53,620 nt of DNA from Bacillota bacterium (GCA_023421505.1 JAEZTJ010000006.1:1-53620); one strand, 5' to 3'. Shown: positions 14,573 through 24,279, counted from the stretch's first letter. Translations and numbers: made by a program. Notes: generated by a model from the sequence alone, not told the origin.

Positions 14573-15499
14573 TTATTTTGCCATTTTTTCAATCGCCTTT
14601 ACAATACTCTCTTTTGTAAGACCATAGTAATTTAATACATCTTTATAATTATGGGCGCTGCTGCCGAAGGTATCATTTACGCCTACATATTCAATCGGCT
14701 TACACTCCTTGCACAGTACCTCTGAGATTGCGCTGCCAAGTCCTCCAACTATACTGTGCTCCTCGACTGTAACAATTGCTTTGCAATCCTTCACAAGATT
14801 AATTACTGCTTCCTTATTCATTGGCTTAATGGTACTAATATTAACTACCTTTACCGAAATCTTTCCTTCTAGCTCCTTTGCTGCCTCCAGTGCCATTCCA
14901 ACCATGATGCCAGTAGCAAAAACAACGATATCACGGCCCTCCTTAAGTACACTCGGCATACCTATCTCAAAGGGCTTATCTTCTGCCGTAACATTCTCAT
15001 AATCATTACGGTTTAGTCTTAAATAACAGGGACCTGGCGCATCAATAACTGCTTTCACTGCCTGAACTGTCTCATTGGCATCAGCCGGACAGATTACCGT
15101 CATGTTGGGAATTGCTCGCATGATAGCAATATCCTCTACCGACTGATGAGTTGCTCCATCACCAAAATCAGACATACCTGCAGAAGAACCACAGATTTTA
15201 ACATTCAGTTTACCAGTTGCAATTGTTTGACGAATCTGATCATAAGCACGTCCTCCTGCAAATACCGCAAAAGAATTAGTAAAAGGAATTTTACCGGTCT
15301 GAGCAAGACCTGCTGCTACTGAAGTCATATTGGCTTCTGCAATACCCATCTCAAAATGTCTTTCCGGATAGGCTGCTTCAAATAATTTTCCCATGGTTGA
15401 ACCGCCAAGGTCAGCGTCTAAAACTACTATTCTCTTATCCATTTTTCCTAATTCAACCAACGTATTACCATACGCCATTCTTTGATTTGTATATGACAT
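14573..15499 (-). CDS. Transketolase, C-terminal subunit
   Basis: A 308-residue protein carrying the pyrimidine-binding and C-terminal domains of transketolase. It contains GIAEANMTSVAAGLAQTGK with the catalytic Glu, then FTNSFAVFAGGRAYDQIRQT, and a C-terminal transketolase fold from GRDIVVFATGIMVGMALEAA. It acts with the N-terminal subunit encoded 16 bp upstream to transfer two-carbon units in the pentose phosphate pathway. Split transketolases are normal in many Firmicutes and archaea. Placement directly behind the beta-xylosidase gene ties it to xylose-5-phosphate metabolism. Confidence 0.9.
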   Translation of the reverse strand: MSYTNQRMAYGNTLVELGKMDKRIVVLDADLGGSTMGKLFEAAYPERHFEMGIAEANMTSVAAGLAQTGKIPFTNSFAVFAGGRAYDQIRQTIATGKLNVKICGSSAGMSDFGDGATHQSVEDIAIMRAIPNMTVICPADANETVQAVKAVIDAPGPCYLRLNRNDYENVTAEDKPFEIGMPSVLKEGRDIVVFATGIMVGMALEAAKELEGKISVKVVNISTIKPMNKEAVINLVKDCKAIVTVEEHSIVGGLGSAISEVLCKECKPIEYVGVNDTFGSSAHNYKDVLNYYGLTKESIVKAIEKMAK

Positions 15500-15515
15500 T
15501 TTCTTATCCTCCTGC

Positions 15516-16340
15516 TTATGATAATTCTTTCAGTGCTTGTGCATAGGTTTCTTCTGTCAGCATTCCGTTATGGAAGCTTACTACATTCTCGGCAAAGCTA
15601 ACACCCCTGCCTTTTATTGTATGAGCAACGATAACAGTCGGCTTACCCTTCACCGTATCCGCCACATCTAAAGCTTCAAGGATTTCTTCCATATTATGAC
15701 CATCGATCTCTATTACATTCCAGCCAAAGCTCTCCCACTTCGGTATCAGAGGCATACTATTGAAGCGATCCTCTATCTTTCCGTTGGCCTGTAATTTATT
15801 ATGGTCTACAATTGCTACCAGATTATCTGCCTTAAAGGAGCTTGCTGCCATAGCAGCCTCCCAGATCTGACCCTCTGCAATTTCACCGTCACCTACGAGT
15901 ACATATACTTTTCTGTCTATCTGATCAAGCTTCATTCCAAGTGCCATTCCAAGGCCAATAGATAAGCCCTGTCCAAGAGATCCGGTACCCGCTTCAATTC
16001 CGGGTGTTTTAAGAACATCCGGATGTCCCTGCAAGTAAAAACCGATCTCCTTTGTATTCTTCAAATCCTCTACAGGAAAATATCCCGCTTCTGCTAAGGC
16101 AGCATATTGCAGTATCGCAACATGACCTTTGCTTAAAAGGAAGCGATCTCTATCGACCATCTTAGGATTTTTAGGATCATGCTTCATTTTATGGAAATAT
16201 AACGCTGTTACTATATCTGCAGCAGAATTTGATCCTCCAATATGTCCTGCAACACCAACTCCGATACTGATTACAACATCCTTTCGAAGCTTCTTCGCTG
16301 TCCGATTTAAATCTGCTACCAATTCCTTACTGTAACTCAT
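15516..16340 (-). CDS. Transketolase, N-terminal subunit
   Basis: A 274-residue thiamine-diphosphate-binding subunit. It carries the conserved His in GVAGHIGGSNSAADIVTALY, the TPP motif beginning GDGEIAEGQIWEAAMAASSF and ending near VDHNKLQANG, and the loop GSLGQGLSIGLGMALG. The ribosome site on the minus strand is GGAGGAAGGATAT. It needs the adjacent C-terminal subunit for activity. Together they provide a locus-encoded transketolase in addition to whatever housekeeping copy the genome has. Confidence 0.9.
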   Translation of the reverse strand: MSYSKELVADLNRTAKKLRKDVVISIGVGVAGHIGGSNSAADIVTALYFHKMKHDPKNPKMVDRDRFLLSKGHVAILQYAALAEAGYFPVEDLKNTKEIGFYLQGHPDVLKTPGIEAGTGSLGQGLSIGLGMALGMKLDQIDRKVYVLVGDGEIAEGQIWEAAMAASSFKADNLVAIVDHNKLQANGKIEDRFNSMPLIPKWESFGWNVIEIDGHNMEEILEALDVADTVKGKPTVIVAHTIKGRGVSFAENVVSFHNGMLTEETYAQALKELS

Positions 16341-16402
16341 ATCCTTCCTCCTTATGCATGAAAAATAATTAGTGCTTATATATAAAGCTTAATGTTACAT
16401 GT

Positions 16403-17986
16403 CTATACTTCCTTATATTCAAAATAATCAAAATCTGCATATGCTCCCTGCCCTGATAAATCCTGACAGCAGATTCCGATAAATGCTCCCGTAAACATTG
16501 CATGTCCGATCGCATCATAATAATCATCTGAAAGCACCGTAGCATCAAGTTCTTTTCCAACCTTTAAATAGCTTTTATTATCCAGAGAATAGGAGAAATA
16601 TGCTTTTTCCTTTTCTGTCGTTAATCTTAGGTATACTTCCCCAGTATCCGGAAGAGATATCCCTACACCAATTGGATGTTTGCCTTTGCCTAAAACACAG
16701 GAAATGATACTTAAAACTCTTCCCGCTGTCTCATCCTCTGTAATATACAAATAATAATAACTTAGGGAATCATAGTAATATACTAATCCTGCCATCGTCT
16801 GGAAGCTCTTTGGTTGAAAATCAATCTTAGTGGTAGCTTCCACAAAAAAGCTCTGTTGTCTGTGCGCCAAAAGAGACTGCTGGTGGCAAGAGGTAAAGGA
16901 CTCTTTTCCATATAAACGTAAATATCCGGGACGCTCCGTTAAGGATGCTCGCTCTGCTAATGGTACTCGAAGCGTCTGAAGATGAATGCTCCAAGTATCC
17001 TGATCAAAATGCTCCATTAAATATTTCTTTGTAATACTGAAATCTCCCTCTACGTCTTCAATTTCTATTCTTTCGCAGGGAGAGTTGCCTCCATTTGCAA
17101 GGCGCAGCCAGCCATCCTTCCATACAACCTCTTCCAGTGCTGTCTCACGTCCTAAGATGCAGGTGCGATTTTCCCCAACCGGTCTGCTGCATAAGTGCAC
17201 CAGATACCACTTACCGTTATGTCCCTCTGTGATACTGGCGTGGCCTGCTTTCTGCAGGGGATTATCAGGGGTATGGTAGGAAGTCAACATCGGATTTTTA
17301 GGGTCAACTTCATAAGGCCCTTCAATATTCTTACTTCTTGCTACAGTCACAGAATGCTCATACCCTGTGCCGCCTTCTGCGGTCATCAGATAATAATAAC
17401 CATCCTGCTTATACAGGTGAGGTGCTTCCGTTAATCTGAGCTGTGTACCTTTGAAAATATTGATCGGTTTTCCGATTAACTTTTTCTCTTCCTCTGAATA
17501 TTCCTGTAGCATAACTCCGCCGAACTTTGTATGCCAGCTTCTATAATCCATTAGCATATTTACTACATATTTTTTTCCGTCCTCATCATGGAATAACGAT
17601 GGATCAAAGCCGCTGGAATTTAAATAGACGGGGTCTGACCAGGGGCCTTCAATATTCTTAGCTGTTACAACATAATTATGCGTATCCTTAAACATTCCGA
17701 TGAAGGCTTTTACATCAGTATAGACCAGATAATAAAGTCCATTGCTGTAGGATAAGCAGGGCGCCCAGACTCCGCAGGAGCTCTGCTCTCCTAGCATATT
17801 TAATTGTGACAGCCGCTCTAAGGGATGACAGATTAATTCCCAATGAATTAAATCTGTGGAATGATGAATCTGTACCCCTGGAAACCATTCAAACGTAGAG
17901 GTAGCAATGTAATAATCATGATCCACTCTAAGAATGGAAGGATCGGGGTTAAAACCTGTTAAAATCGGATTAGTTGCATAAGCCAT
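16403..17986 (-). CDS. xynB: GH43 beta-xylosidase
   Basis: A 527-residue glycoside hydrolase of family 43, most like 1,4-beta-xylosidases that release xylose from xylo-oligosaccharides. The five-bladed propeller occupies about residues 1-300 with the expected acids: general base D15 (NPILTGFNPDPSILR), pKa-modulating D128 (GFDPSLFHDEDGK) and general acid E187 (LTEAPHLYK). A C-terminal beta-sandwich (about 325-525) is the usual GH43 xylosidase domain that closes the active site. There is no signal peptide, so it acts in the cytoplasm on imported sugars. It follows the ABC permease genes by 74 bp and precedes transketolase. Confidence 0.92.
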   Translation of the reverse strand: MAYATNPILTGFNPDPSILRVDHDYYIATSTFEWFPGVQIHHSTDLIHWELICHPLERLSQLNMLGEQSSCGVWAPCLSYSNGLYYLVYTDVKAFIGMFKDTHNYVVTAKNIEGPWSDPVYLNSSGFDPSLFHDEDGKKYVVNMLMDYRSWHTKFGGVMLQEYSEEEKKLIGKPINIFKGTQLRLTEAPHLYKQDGYYYLMTAEGGTGYEHSVTVARSKNIEGPYEVDPKNPMLTSYHTPDNPLQKAGHASITEGHNGKWYLVHLCSRPVGENRTCILGRETALEEVVWKDGWLRLANGGNSPCERIEIEDVEGDFSITKKYLMEHFDQDTWSIHLQTLRVPLAERASLTERPGYLRLYGKESFTSCHQQSLLAHRQQSFFVEATTKIDFQPKSFQTMAGLVYYYDSLSYYYLYITEDETAGRVLSIISCVLGKGKHPIGVGISLPDTGEVYLRLTTEKEKAYFSYSLDNKSYLKVGKELDATVLSDDYYDAIGHAMFTGAFIGICCQDLSGQGAYADFDYFEYKEV

Positions 17987-18060
17987 ATGAGGATCTCCTT
18001 TTGTATTCTTCTCCTGACTACTTTTTCATATCAATCAAGTCCATGATGATATTTACTGTC

Positions 18061-18909
18061 TTATCCTTTTAAACCGGTAGTAGAGATACCTTCTACAAAA
18101 TATTTTTGGGCAAAAAAGAATAAAATCACTACAGGGATTACTGCTACACAAGCCATAGCCATAACCTGATTCCATTGTACCACTGATTCCGCATCAATGG
18201 AAAGTCGAAGTGCTAAAGATACAGTGAATTTTTTTACGGAATTAATATAAATTAAAGAGTTAAAGTAATCATTATAAGTCCATAGGAACTGGAATAATCC
18301 AGCGGAGAATAATGCCGGCTTTAAGAGCGGCAATAAAATCTTGTAAAGTACCTTAAAGGTTCCGCAGCCATCAATATAAGCTGATTCATCGAGTTCAATC
18401 GGTAAACCTCTCATAAACTGGATTAACATATAGGTAAAGAAAGGATAACATGCAAATATAGCTGCCAGATAAAACGGCCAATAGGAATCTATAATATCCA
18501 TCGTTCTGAATATAGTATATCTTGGGATAATAATTACGGCATTAGGTAACATGAGAGTTGAAATTAGTATACCGAATAACATTTTCTTTCCCTTAAACTC
18601 AAATCTTGTGAAACCATAAGCCACTAAAGTGCTTGATACTACAGTAAATAAAGTTGTTGGAATTACTAATTTAAAGGTGTTTAAAAAGAACCTTCCATAA
18701 TTTAATCCTCCTGCACTTACCCAGCCTTCGAGATAAGGCTTTAAGCTGAAGCCCTTGGGCAGCAGGCTAAGGGAACCAAATATCTCTTCGTTAGATTTAA
18801 AGCTTGCAAAAAACATCCAAATCAAAGGATATATCATGATTAACCCTAAAATGATAAAACGGGCATATACGAAAGCCTCGCGTATATTCTTTTTTGTTTT
18901 CTTACTCAT
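18061..18909 (-). CDS. Sugar ABC transporter permease (MalG type)
   Basis: A CUT1-family inner-membrane permease of about 282 residues with six hydrophobic spans. The cytoplasmic EAA loop is ELDESAYIDGCGTFKVLYKI followed by LLPLLKP. The ATG at 18909 (MSKKTKKNI) is preferred to the one at 18927 because GAAGG lies before it. It pairs with the MalF-type permease encoded 48 bp upstream to form the channel for the sugar delivered by the solute-binding protein. No ATPase gene is present in the operon. Xylo-oligosaccharides are the likely cargo from the neighbouring GH43. Confidence 0.88.
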   Translation of the reverse strand: MSKKTKKNIREAFVYARFIILGLIMIYPLIWMFFASFKSNEEIFGSLSLLPKGFSLKPYLEGWVSAGGLNYGRFFLNTFKLVIPTTLFTVVSSTLVAYGFTRFEFKGKKMLFGILISTLMLPNAVIIIPRYTIFRTMDIIDSYWPFYLAAIFACYPFFTYMLIQFMRGLPIELDESAYIDGCGTFKVLYKILLPLLKPALFSAGLFQFLWTYNDYFNSLIYINSVKKFTVSLALRLSIDAESVVQWNQVMAMACVAVIPVVILFFFAQKYFVEGISTTGLKG

Positions 18910-18957
18910 ATTTTCGCCTTCTTTCATTATTCAGCATAATTATTTTTATTAGCAGAG

Positions 18958-19851
18958 TTATTTGGCTTCATCTTCATAAAATACCCAGAACCTTTGTGTT
19001 CCAAAAAGGAATAAGGTTATAACCAAAATCACCATAAAAATAACCCAGGAAGAAGCACTCGCATAACCCATCTTATAATAGGCGAAACCGTCATTATAAA
19101 GCTTTAAGCCCAGCATATATGTAGATTTTACCGGTCCGCCCTTTGTAATGACAAATGCTGATGTAAAGTTTTGCAGAGCGTTAATCGTCTGCATGATGAT
19201 TGTAAAGAATAAAATCGGAGTAATCTGAGGAAATGTAACTTTAAAGAAAGCTTGAAATTTATTTGAACCATCAATTGCGGCAGCCTCATATAGGGATTGC
19301 GGAACCTGCTTTAATGCTGCAAGGAACATAACCATGGAGGAACCAAACTGCCATATCTCCAACGAGCTTAGTGTAAATAGTGCAACCTTCGGATCGCCTA
19401 ACCAGGAAATCTGGCCAATTCCAAATGCATGTAATATTGAATTAATTAAACCATTATCCATGAATAAAAGCTTCCAGAGAATTGCTACCGCTATGCTTCC
19501 GCCGAACAGGGAGGGCAGATAAAAAATAGTTCTCATTACACCGATACCCTTTCTTGCTTTATTTAGCATAACAGCAATAAGGAGAGATAAAATGATTTTT
19601 CCCGGAACAGTCATCAATGTGTATTTAATCGTAACTCCCAGGGATTTGTAGAATTCCTTATCTCTTGTAAATAGCCTGACATAGTTGTCTAGACCAATAA
19701 ACTCCATTTTCCCAAACGCATTATAATTGGTAAAAGAATAGAATAATGAAGCTATAAAAGGATATAATTGTAGTACTGCCAGACCAATCAACCAAGGTAA
19801 TATATAGATATAAGCCTTATAACCTCTTTTCGCACTTTTTGAACCTTTCAT
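18958..19851 (-). CDS. Sugar ABC transporter permease (MalF type)
   Basis: A 297-residue CUT1 permease with six membrane spans, opening YKAYIYILPWLIGLAVLQLY and carrying the EAA loop YEAAAIDGSNKFQAFFKVTF followed by PQITP that contacts the ATPase. It is the partner of the MalG-type permease downstream. An inverted repeat with a T tract (19874-19904) lies between this gene and the upstream solute-binding-protein gene. Confidence 0.88.
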   Translation of the reverse strand: MKGSKSAKRGYKAYIYILPWLIGLAVLQLYPFIASLFYSFTNYNAFGKMEFIGLDNYVRLFTRDKEFYKSLGVTIKYTLMTVPGKIILSLLIAVMLNKARKGIGVMRTIFYLPSLFGGSIAVAILWKLLFMDNGLINSILHAFGIGQISWLGDPKVALFTLSSLEIWQFGSSMVMFLAALKQVPQSLYEAAAIDGSNKFQAFFKVTFPQITPILFFTIIMQTINALQNFTSAFVITKGGPVKSTYMLGLKLYNDGFAYYKMGYASASSWVIFMVILVITLFLFGTQRFWVFYEDEAK

Positions 19852-19868
19852 TCCCTATCACCTCGCTT

Positions 19869-19904
19869 GTAAAAATGGGATATCTACATAAGAGATATCC
19901 CATT
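19869..19904 (-). terminator. Intra-operon stem-loop
   Basis: On the minus strand AATGGGATATCT and AGATATCCCATT pair perfectly around a 7-base loop, followed by TTTT. It sits between the solute-binding-protein gene and the permeases, the usual place for a partial terminator or 3'-end stabiliser that makes the binding protein more abundant. Confidence 0.7.
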
Positions 19905-19937
19905 CTCCTAGAAGAATTTTTATTTTTTTGTTAATAT

Positions 19938-21308
19938 TTATTGAGCAGATAAATAATCATTAATTAAGGATACTACTTCTTTTGCTTCATCAGCTGGTGA
20001 TTTTTCACCAAATGCAACATTCTCATATGCATCATTAAGAATAGCTGATACCTCTGCACTGGTCGTCTTACCTGAATCAGATACGCCATTATACTGCATG
20101 CTGACATCAACTGCCTGCTTTGTTAAAGGATTAAGAGTTCCTGCTGCCAAGGTGATTTCCTGTGCTTTATCTGTCGGAGGAACGGAACGAACCGTACCCA
20201 GAGTCTTCATAGCCTCTTCATTATTAAAGAAGTAATCTAGGAACATAGCTGCTTCCTCCGGATGCTCGGATTTTGCATAAATACCTACATACTGAGGACA
20301 GTCATTGTACCAGCCATCACTCTTAGCATCAGCCATAACAGGCATATTGCCAGCTATGTAGCTAGGAGCCGGATTAGCAGCCTGCATAACATCTGCTGCT
20401 GAAGTAAAACCTACGTAGCATACATATTTACCAGCAATCCAGTTAGGATCATCTTGATTATTTACGCCATAAGATGCCATATAAGATAAAGGCGCTGCTA
20501 CTTTGTTGTCATATAACTGTTTTACTAATTCTAAAGCTTGCGTAAATTGCTCTTCTGTCATATTAAGTGTATTATCTTCGCTGATCATCGGAAGTCCGTT
20601 CATCTGTCTTGCCATTGCACGTAATACAAATGCTGTCATATAAGTTTCATTACCGGAAATAAGATACATGGAAGGATCATAGGCCTGAACCTGTTTACCC
20701 CATTCAATTAATTGATTCCAATCATAAGGCTTGCTGAAATCAATGCCAATCTTATCAGCTAGATCCTTATTAACGATGATTGCAGTACCTGCTTTACCCA
20801 TAGGAATAGCATACTGGCTTCCTGAACCAAATTGTCCGTTATTTACAAGAAATGTCTCGTCGAAATTTGAAAAATTAATACTAGTTTCAGAAAGATTGTA
20901 AAGCTGTCCCTGATTAAAATATTCAGGTGCTGCACCTGTCTCTAACTGAATAATATCCGGAGCTGTACCGGATGCAAACTGCGTCATAAGCTTTTCGTTA
21001 TAGCCATCCTGCGCACCGTATTCAGGTTCAATGGTAATCCACGGATACTCTTTTTCAAAAGCGTCAATTACCGCTAGAGTAGCTTCATGTCTTGCATCTC
21101 CACCCCACCAGGAGAAACGAAGTGTAACCGGATCCTTCTTCTCAGCAGTATCACTAGTATCACCAGCATCAGCTGCTTCAGTTACCGTATTGCCCGAGTT
21201 GTTATCAGCGTTGTCTGATTTGTCTTCAGAACTACTTTTGCTGCAAGCTGCTAAAGAAAGCGCCATGAAAGAAGCAAGAGTAACCGCCATAATTTTTTTC
21301 AATTTCAT
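19938..21308 (-). CDS. Sugar-binding lipoprotein of ABC transporter
   Basis: A 456-residue extracellular solute-binding protein, family 1. The signal peptide ends in the lipobox LSLAAC with the lipidated Cys22, followed by a Ser/Asp/Asn-rich linker to about residue 58. The mature domain begins PVTLRFSWWGGDARHEATLA and continues with the usual two-lobed sugar-binding fold. It is the first gene of the probable operon running to 12740. Substrate is inferred to be xylo-oligosaccharide from the downstream beta-xylosidase and transketolase. Confidence 0.9.
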   Translation of the reverse strand: MKLKKIMAVTLASFMALSLAACSKSSSEDKSDNADNNSGNTVTEAADAGDTSDTAEKKDPVTLRFSWWGGDARHEATLAVIDAFEKEYPWITIEPEYGAQDGYNEKLMTQFASGTAPDIIQLETGAAPEYFNQGQLYNLSETSINFSNFDETFLVNNGQFGSGSQYAIPMGKAGTAIIVNKDLADKIGIDFSKPYDWNQLIEWGKQVQAYDPSMYLISGNETYMTAFVLRAMARQMNGLPMISEDNTLNMTEEQFTQALELVKQLYDNKVAAPLSYMASYGVNNQDDPNWIAGKYVCYVGFTSAADVMQAANPAPSYIAGNMPVMADAKSDGWYNDCPQYVGIYAKSEHPEEAAMFLDYFFNNEEAMKTLGTVRSVPPTDKAQEITLAAGTLNPLTKQAVDVSMQYNGVSDSGKTTSAEVSAILNDAYENVAFGEKSPADEAKEVVSLINDYLSAQ

Positions 21309-21393
21309 GTGTAAATACCTCCCAATATTATTTATTGATTCGTACCTAAAAGATATTTATTAAGTACTTTCAATGATGTTATTTTACCATTAG

Positions 21394-21421
21394 CAGGCCT
21401 CGACAAAAAGGTATCAGGCCT
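21394..21421 (-). promoter_or_regulatory. Direct repeat upstream of the transporter operon
   Basis: CAGGCCT occurs at 21394-21400 and again at 21415-21421, same orientation and exactly 21 bp apart (two helical turns). It lies 86-113 bp before the binding-protein start. This spacing is what a two-domain AraC-type response regulator such as the adjacent YesN homologue would use. The assignment is inferred. Confidence 0.4.
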
Positions 21422-21535
21422 AACATAAGAACTCATCTTTTACTGTATTTTTATGGTATAGTATCATTTTTGTTGATTTTTCTGCTTATTTTCATTATAA
21501 ATGTTAACGATTGGTTCATACGTAAAAGCTTCTAC

Positions 21536-23326
21536 TTATAAAATTTGTTTACCTTCCGACCCTTCCATCGGTATCTTAAAGCTTATTACAGTTCCCGAGT
21601 CCTTTTTACTTTGAATATGGAGTCCGCTTTGTTCACCGTAATGTAAGGTTAAACGACGGTTTAAATTGGTTAAACCAATATTCTTTGATTTCGCATCACT
21701 TATTTTAAGCTTTAATTCCACTAAATCTTCTTTACTTATCCCACAACCATTATCGATAACAGAAACACATACCTCGTCCTTAATTCTATGAATCTTAATT
21801 TTAATACAGCATCGTTTATTGGAACCGCGTATACCATGACTTACACTATTTTCTATAATCGGCTGCAGCATTAATCGGAATACAAAAAATTCCTGGAGCT
21901 CCTCATCAATCTCATAGTAAACTACAATATTATTATTAAATCTAACCTCCTGAATTTCGATATAAGCCCTCAAATAGTCTAACTCCTCCCTCAAAGCAAC
22001 AAGCTCCATCGGATTCGTCAATGCATATTTTATGATCCTGGATAACTCCTGAATCAGGGTATGAAGCGTAGCTTGTCCTCCTAACTCCTTTAAAACCTCC
22101 AAGTCCATGGTCTGTAATGTATTAAAAATAAAATGGGGATTAATTTGAAGCTGAAGCGCTGCAAGCTCCGATATCTGGCTCTGATGCTGCTTTTCCATTA
22201 GATTAGCCTGCATTTGACTATTTTTAATAAAAAGAAATAGAACATTATTTAGAATAAGATTATACTCATCCTTTACAATCTGCTGCGGTTCTCCGATTAC
22301 TTCTCCTCTTTCTGCAGCACCGAATACCTCTATCAGATAGGTAATATGTTTAAATGCACTTTTGGTAGTAATCCAGGACAGAAGCATTACGATCAGAATA
22401 TTAATCAGTAAAATTACAAACGCCAGTTTTATGAAGCCACTCAGTTTTTCAAAAAAGGAGGAAAATGATAGCATGGATACCAGATAAGTCTGCTTATAAT
22501 CATCCGGCTTAATATTTAGAAAATAATAATGATCATTTAACTTAACCCATTTTTGATTTTGGTTGAACTTACCATTCAGTTCATACTCCTTCATAATACG
22601 GGTAAAAAAGCCATCCTGTGAATTAACATCTAAGGTTGTTTCCTTATTGCTTCCATACAGAATATCTCCAGCTTTATTCAGAAAGAAGAAGCTTTGACCA
22701 GAATTTAACATATCAATTAATCTTAAACCAAAATCATTTGTTTTCACATTGAGTACAACAACTCCCTTAGCATAAGCCATACGTTGATAAATAGTGATTA
22801 CATTTTTAGCTTTATCATATACGTATCTTTGAAGTTCTCTGGTTTCAACAAAATGACTGTTATCCTTTGGTATTTTGCGATAATGGTCATACCATACTGT
22901 ATCGTTAAAGGTAGTAATGTTAGCTAGTTCATCAGAAGAAGATGCAATAAAATTCTCCAGTCCATCCATATACAGATATATCGAATCAATAAAACGATAA
23001 GATATTTGTGCACTTTTTAAATAATTAATCATCGATTCCATAAATATAACATCACGGTATGCCAAAATATCATGACTCATCAATTTTTTCATAGAAATCA
23101 TATACTCGGCATTTCTCATTGCTACATCCTGCTGATTAATCGAACTGTAAATCACATTAACTATGTTATCATTAATACTGTTTAAAGTATTTACTCCTAT
23201 CTTCTTAAAGTCCTCCTGTTGCGCTTTTATTACAAGATATCCCATGACGCCAAAAATAGTCAACAAAGGAATAATCATAATTAATGCAAAAGTTCGGAAA
23301 CGTTTGATAAAGAATTTATGCAGCAT
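21536..23326 (-). CDS. YesM-type sensor histidine kinase
   Basis: A 596-residue membrane sensor kinase. TM1 covers residues about 12-33 and TM2 about 301-321, enclosing a roughly 265-residue extracytoplasmic sensor. The cytoplasmic part has the LytS/YesM phosphoacceptor block LQINPHFIFNTLQ with His398 and the ATP-binding N box (PIIENSVSHGI) with a DNGCGI G box. It phosphorylates the response regulator encoded directly upstream: the regulator's stop TAA is followed immediately by this ATG. Such pairs sense oligosaccharides, often with the binding protein of the adjacent transporter. Confidence 0.92.
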   Translation of the reverse strand: MLHKFFIKRFRTFALIMIIPLLTIFGVMGYLVIKAQQEDFKKIGVNTLNSINDNIVNVIYSSINQQDVAMRNAEYMISMKKLMSHDILAYRDVIFMESMINYLKSAQISYRFIDSIYLYMDGLENFIASSSDELANITTFNDTVWYDHYRKIPKDNSHFVETRELQRYVYDKAKNVITIYQRMAYAKGVVVLNVKTNDFGLRLIDMLNSGQSFFFLNKAGDILYGSNKETTLDVNSQDGFFTRIMKEYELNGKFNQNQKWVKLNDHYYFLNIKPDDYKQTYLVSMLSFSSFFEKLSGFIKLAFVILLINILIVMLLSWITTKSAFKHITYLIEVFGAAERGEVIGEPQQIVKDEYNLILNNVLFLFIKNSQMQANLMEKQHQSQISELAALQLQINPHFIFNTLQTMDLEVLKELGGQATLHTLIQELSRIIKYALTNPMELVALREELDYLRAYIEIQEVRFNNNIVVYYEIDEELQEFFVFRLMLQPIIENSVSHGIRGSNKRCCIKIKIHRIKDEVCVSVIDNGCGISKEDLVELKLKISDAKSKNIGLTNLNRRLTLHYGEQSGLHIQSKKDSGTVISFKIPMEGSEGKQIL

Positions 23327-24067
23327 TTATGTGTTAGTCTCCTTCCTTTGACCATTCCTGTATTCCATAGGACTTACATTAAAATATGCCTTAAATGCTC
23401 TTGAGAAGTTTTTTGGATTATCATAACCGACATAAAATGCGATTTCATAATGCTTATAACTGGGATCCATAAGAAGCTCGCAGGCTTTTTCCATCTTTAT
23501 TCGATTTAGTTTTTCTAAAAAACCATAACCTGATTTCTCTTTATAGATCTTCGATAGATAATTCGGGCTTAGCCCCACAACCTCTGCGGCACCTTCTAAG
23601 GAGGCTTTCTGGTAATTATTATGCAGATATTCATCTACCCGCTGTATAATTTCATTGTAGTAGGTCTTCGGCTGCACAATCTCCACAGTATTTTTTTTGT
23701 CAAGCTCAATTCTTATTTTATCAAAGCATGCAACCAATTCGTCATAGCGGATTGGTTTCAGCAAATAATCACTAATTCCATATTGGATTGCTGCACGCAT
23801 ATATTCATAGTCCTTATAACTACTAAATAGAACAATCTTAATATTAGGATAACGCTTCAGCTCTTTGGTAAACTCAATCCCGTTCATATCCGGCATGGAG
23901 ATATCCGTCATGACAACATCTACCGGGTTATTTTCAACATATGACAGTGCACTTCTGGCATCCATAAAACGCGCTATTACATTAAACCCAATATTGTTCC
24001 AGGGAAATAACTCAGATATTCCGTCTAGAATCTTCTCCTCGTCATCAACAATGATTAATTGATACAT
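23327..24067 (-). CDS. YesN-type response regulator
   Basis: A 246-residue response regulator with an N-terminal receiver (acidic pair in IIVDDEEK, phosphoacceptor D55 in VVMTDISMPDMNG, Lys in YLLKPI) and a C-terminal AraC double helix-turn-helix (about 150-245, SPNYLSKIYKEKSGYGFLEK and IAFYVGYDNPKNFSRAFKAY). It is shorter than typical YesN proteins because the linker domain between receiver and AraC part is missing. It probably activates the sugar transporter-GH43 operon just downstream. The gene abuts the kinase gene without a gap. Confidence 0.92.
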   Translation of the reverse strand: MYQLIIVDDEEKILDGISELFPWNNIGFNVIARFMDARSALSYVENNPVDVVMTDISMPDMNGIEFTKELKRYPNIKIVLFSSYKDYEYMRAAIQYGISDYLLKPIRYDELVACFDKIRIELDKKNTVEIVQPKTYYNEIIQRVDEYLHNNYQKASLEGAAEVVGLSPNYLSKIYKEKSGYGFLEKLNRIKMEKACELLMDPSYKHYEIAFYVGYDNPKNFSRAFKAYFNVSPMEYRNGQRKETNT

Positions 24068-24279
24068 ATTATCTTACCTTTCAAAAAACTTAAAAAATAT
24101 TGTTACTAATTAACTGACACCTAATGCACCAAATTTAATTCTGGCGCTTAAATGATAATTGGCTTACACTATATAATTTCTCATTAATAAATATGATGAA
24201 TTTAGTTACATATCTTGAATTGATGATATTATTACTGATTGCTGTTAGTATATATCATCCTTATGAATACTAAACTGTA

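Noticed and set aside
21490..21520. Catabolite-repression (cre) site near TGTTAACGATTGGTTCA
   Set aside because: Several conserved cre positions do not match, and it lies beyond the likely promoter of the transporter operon.
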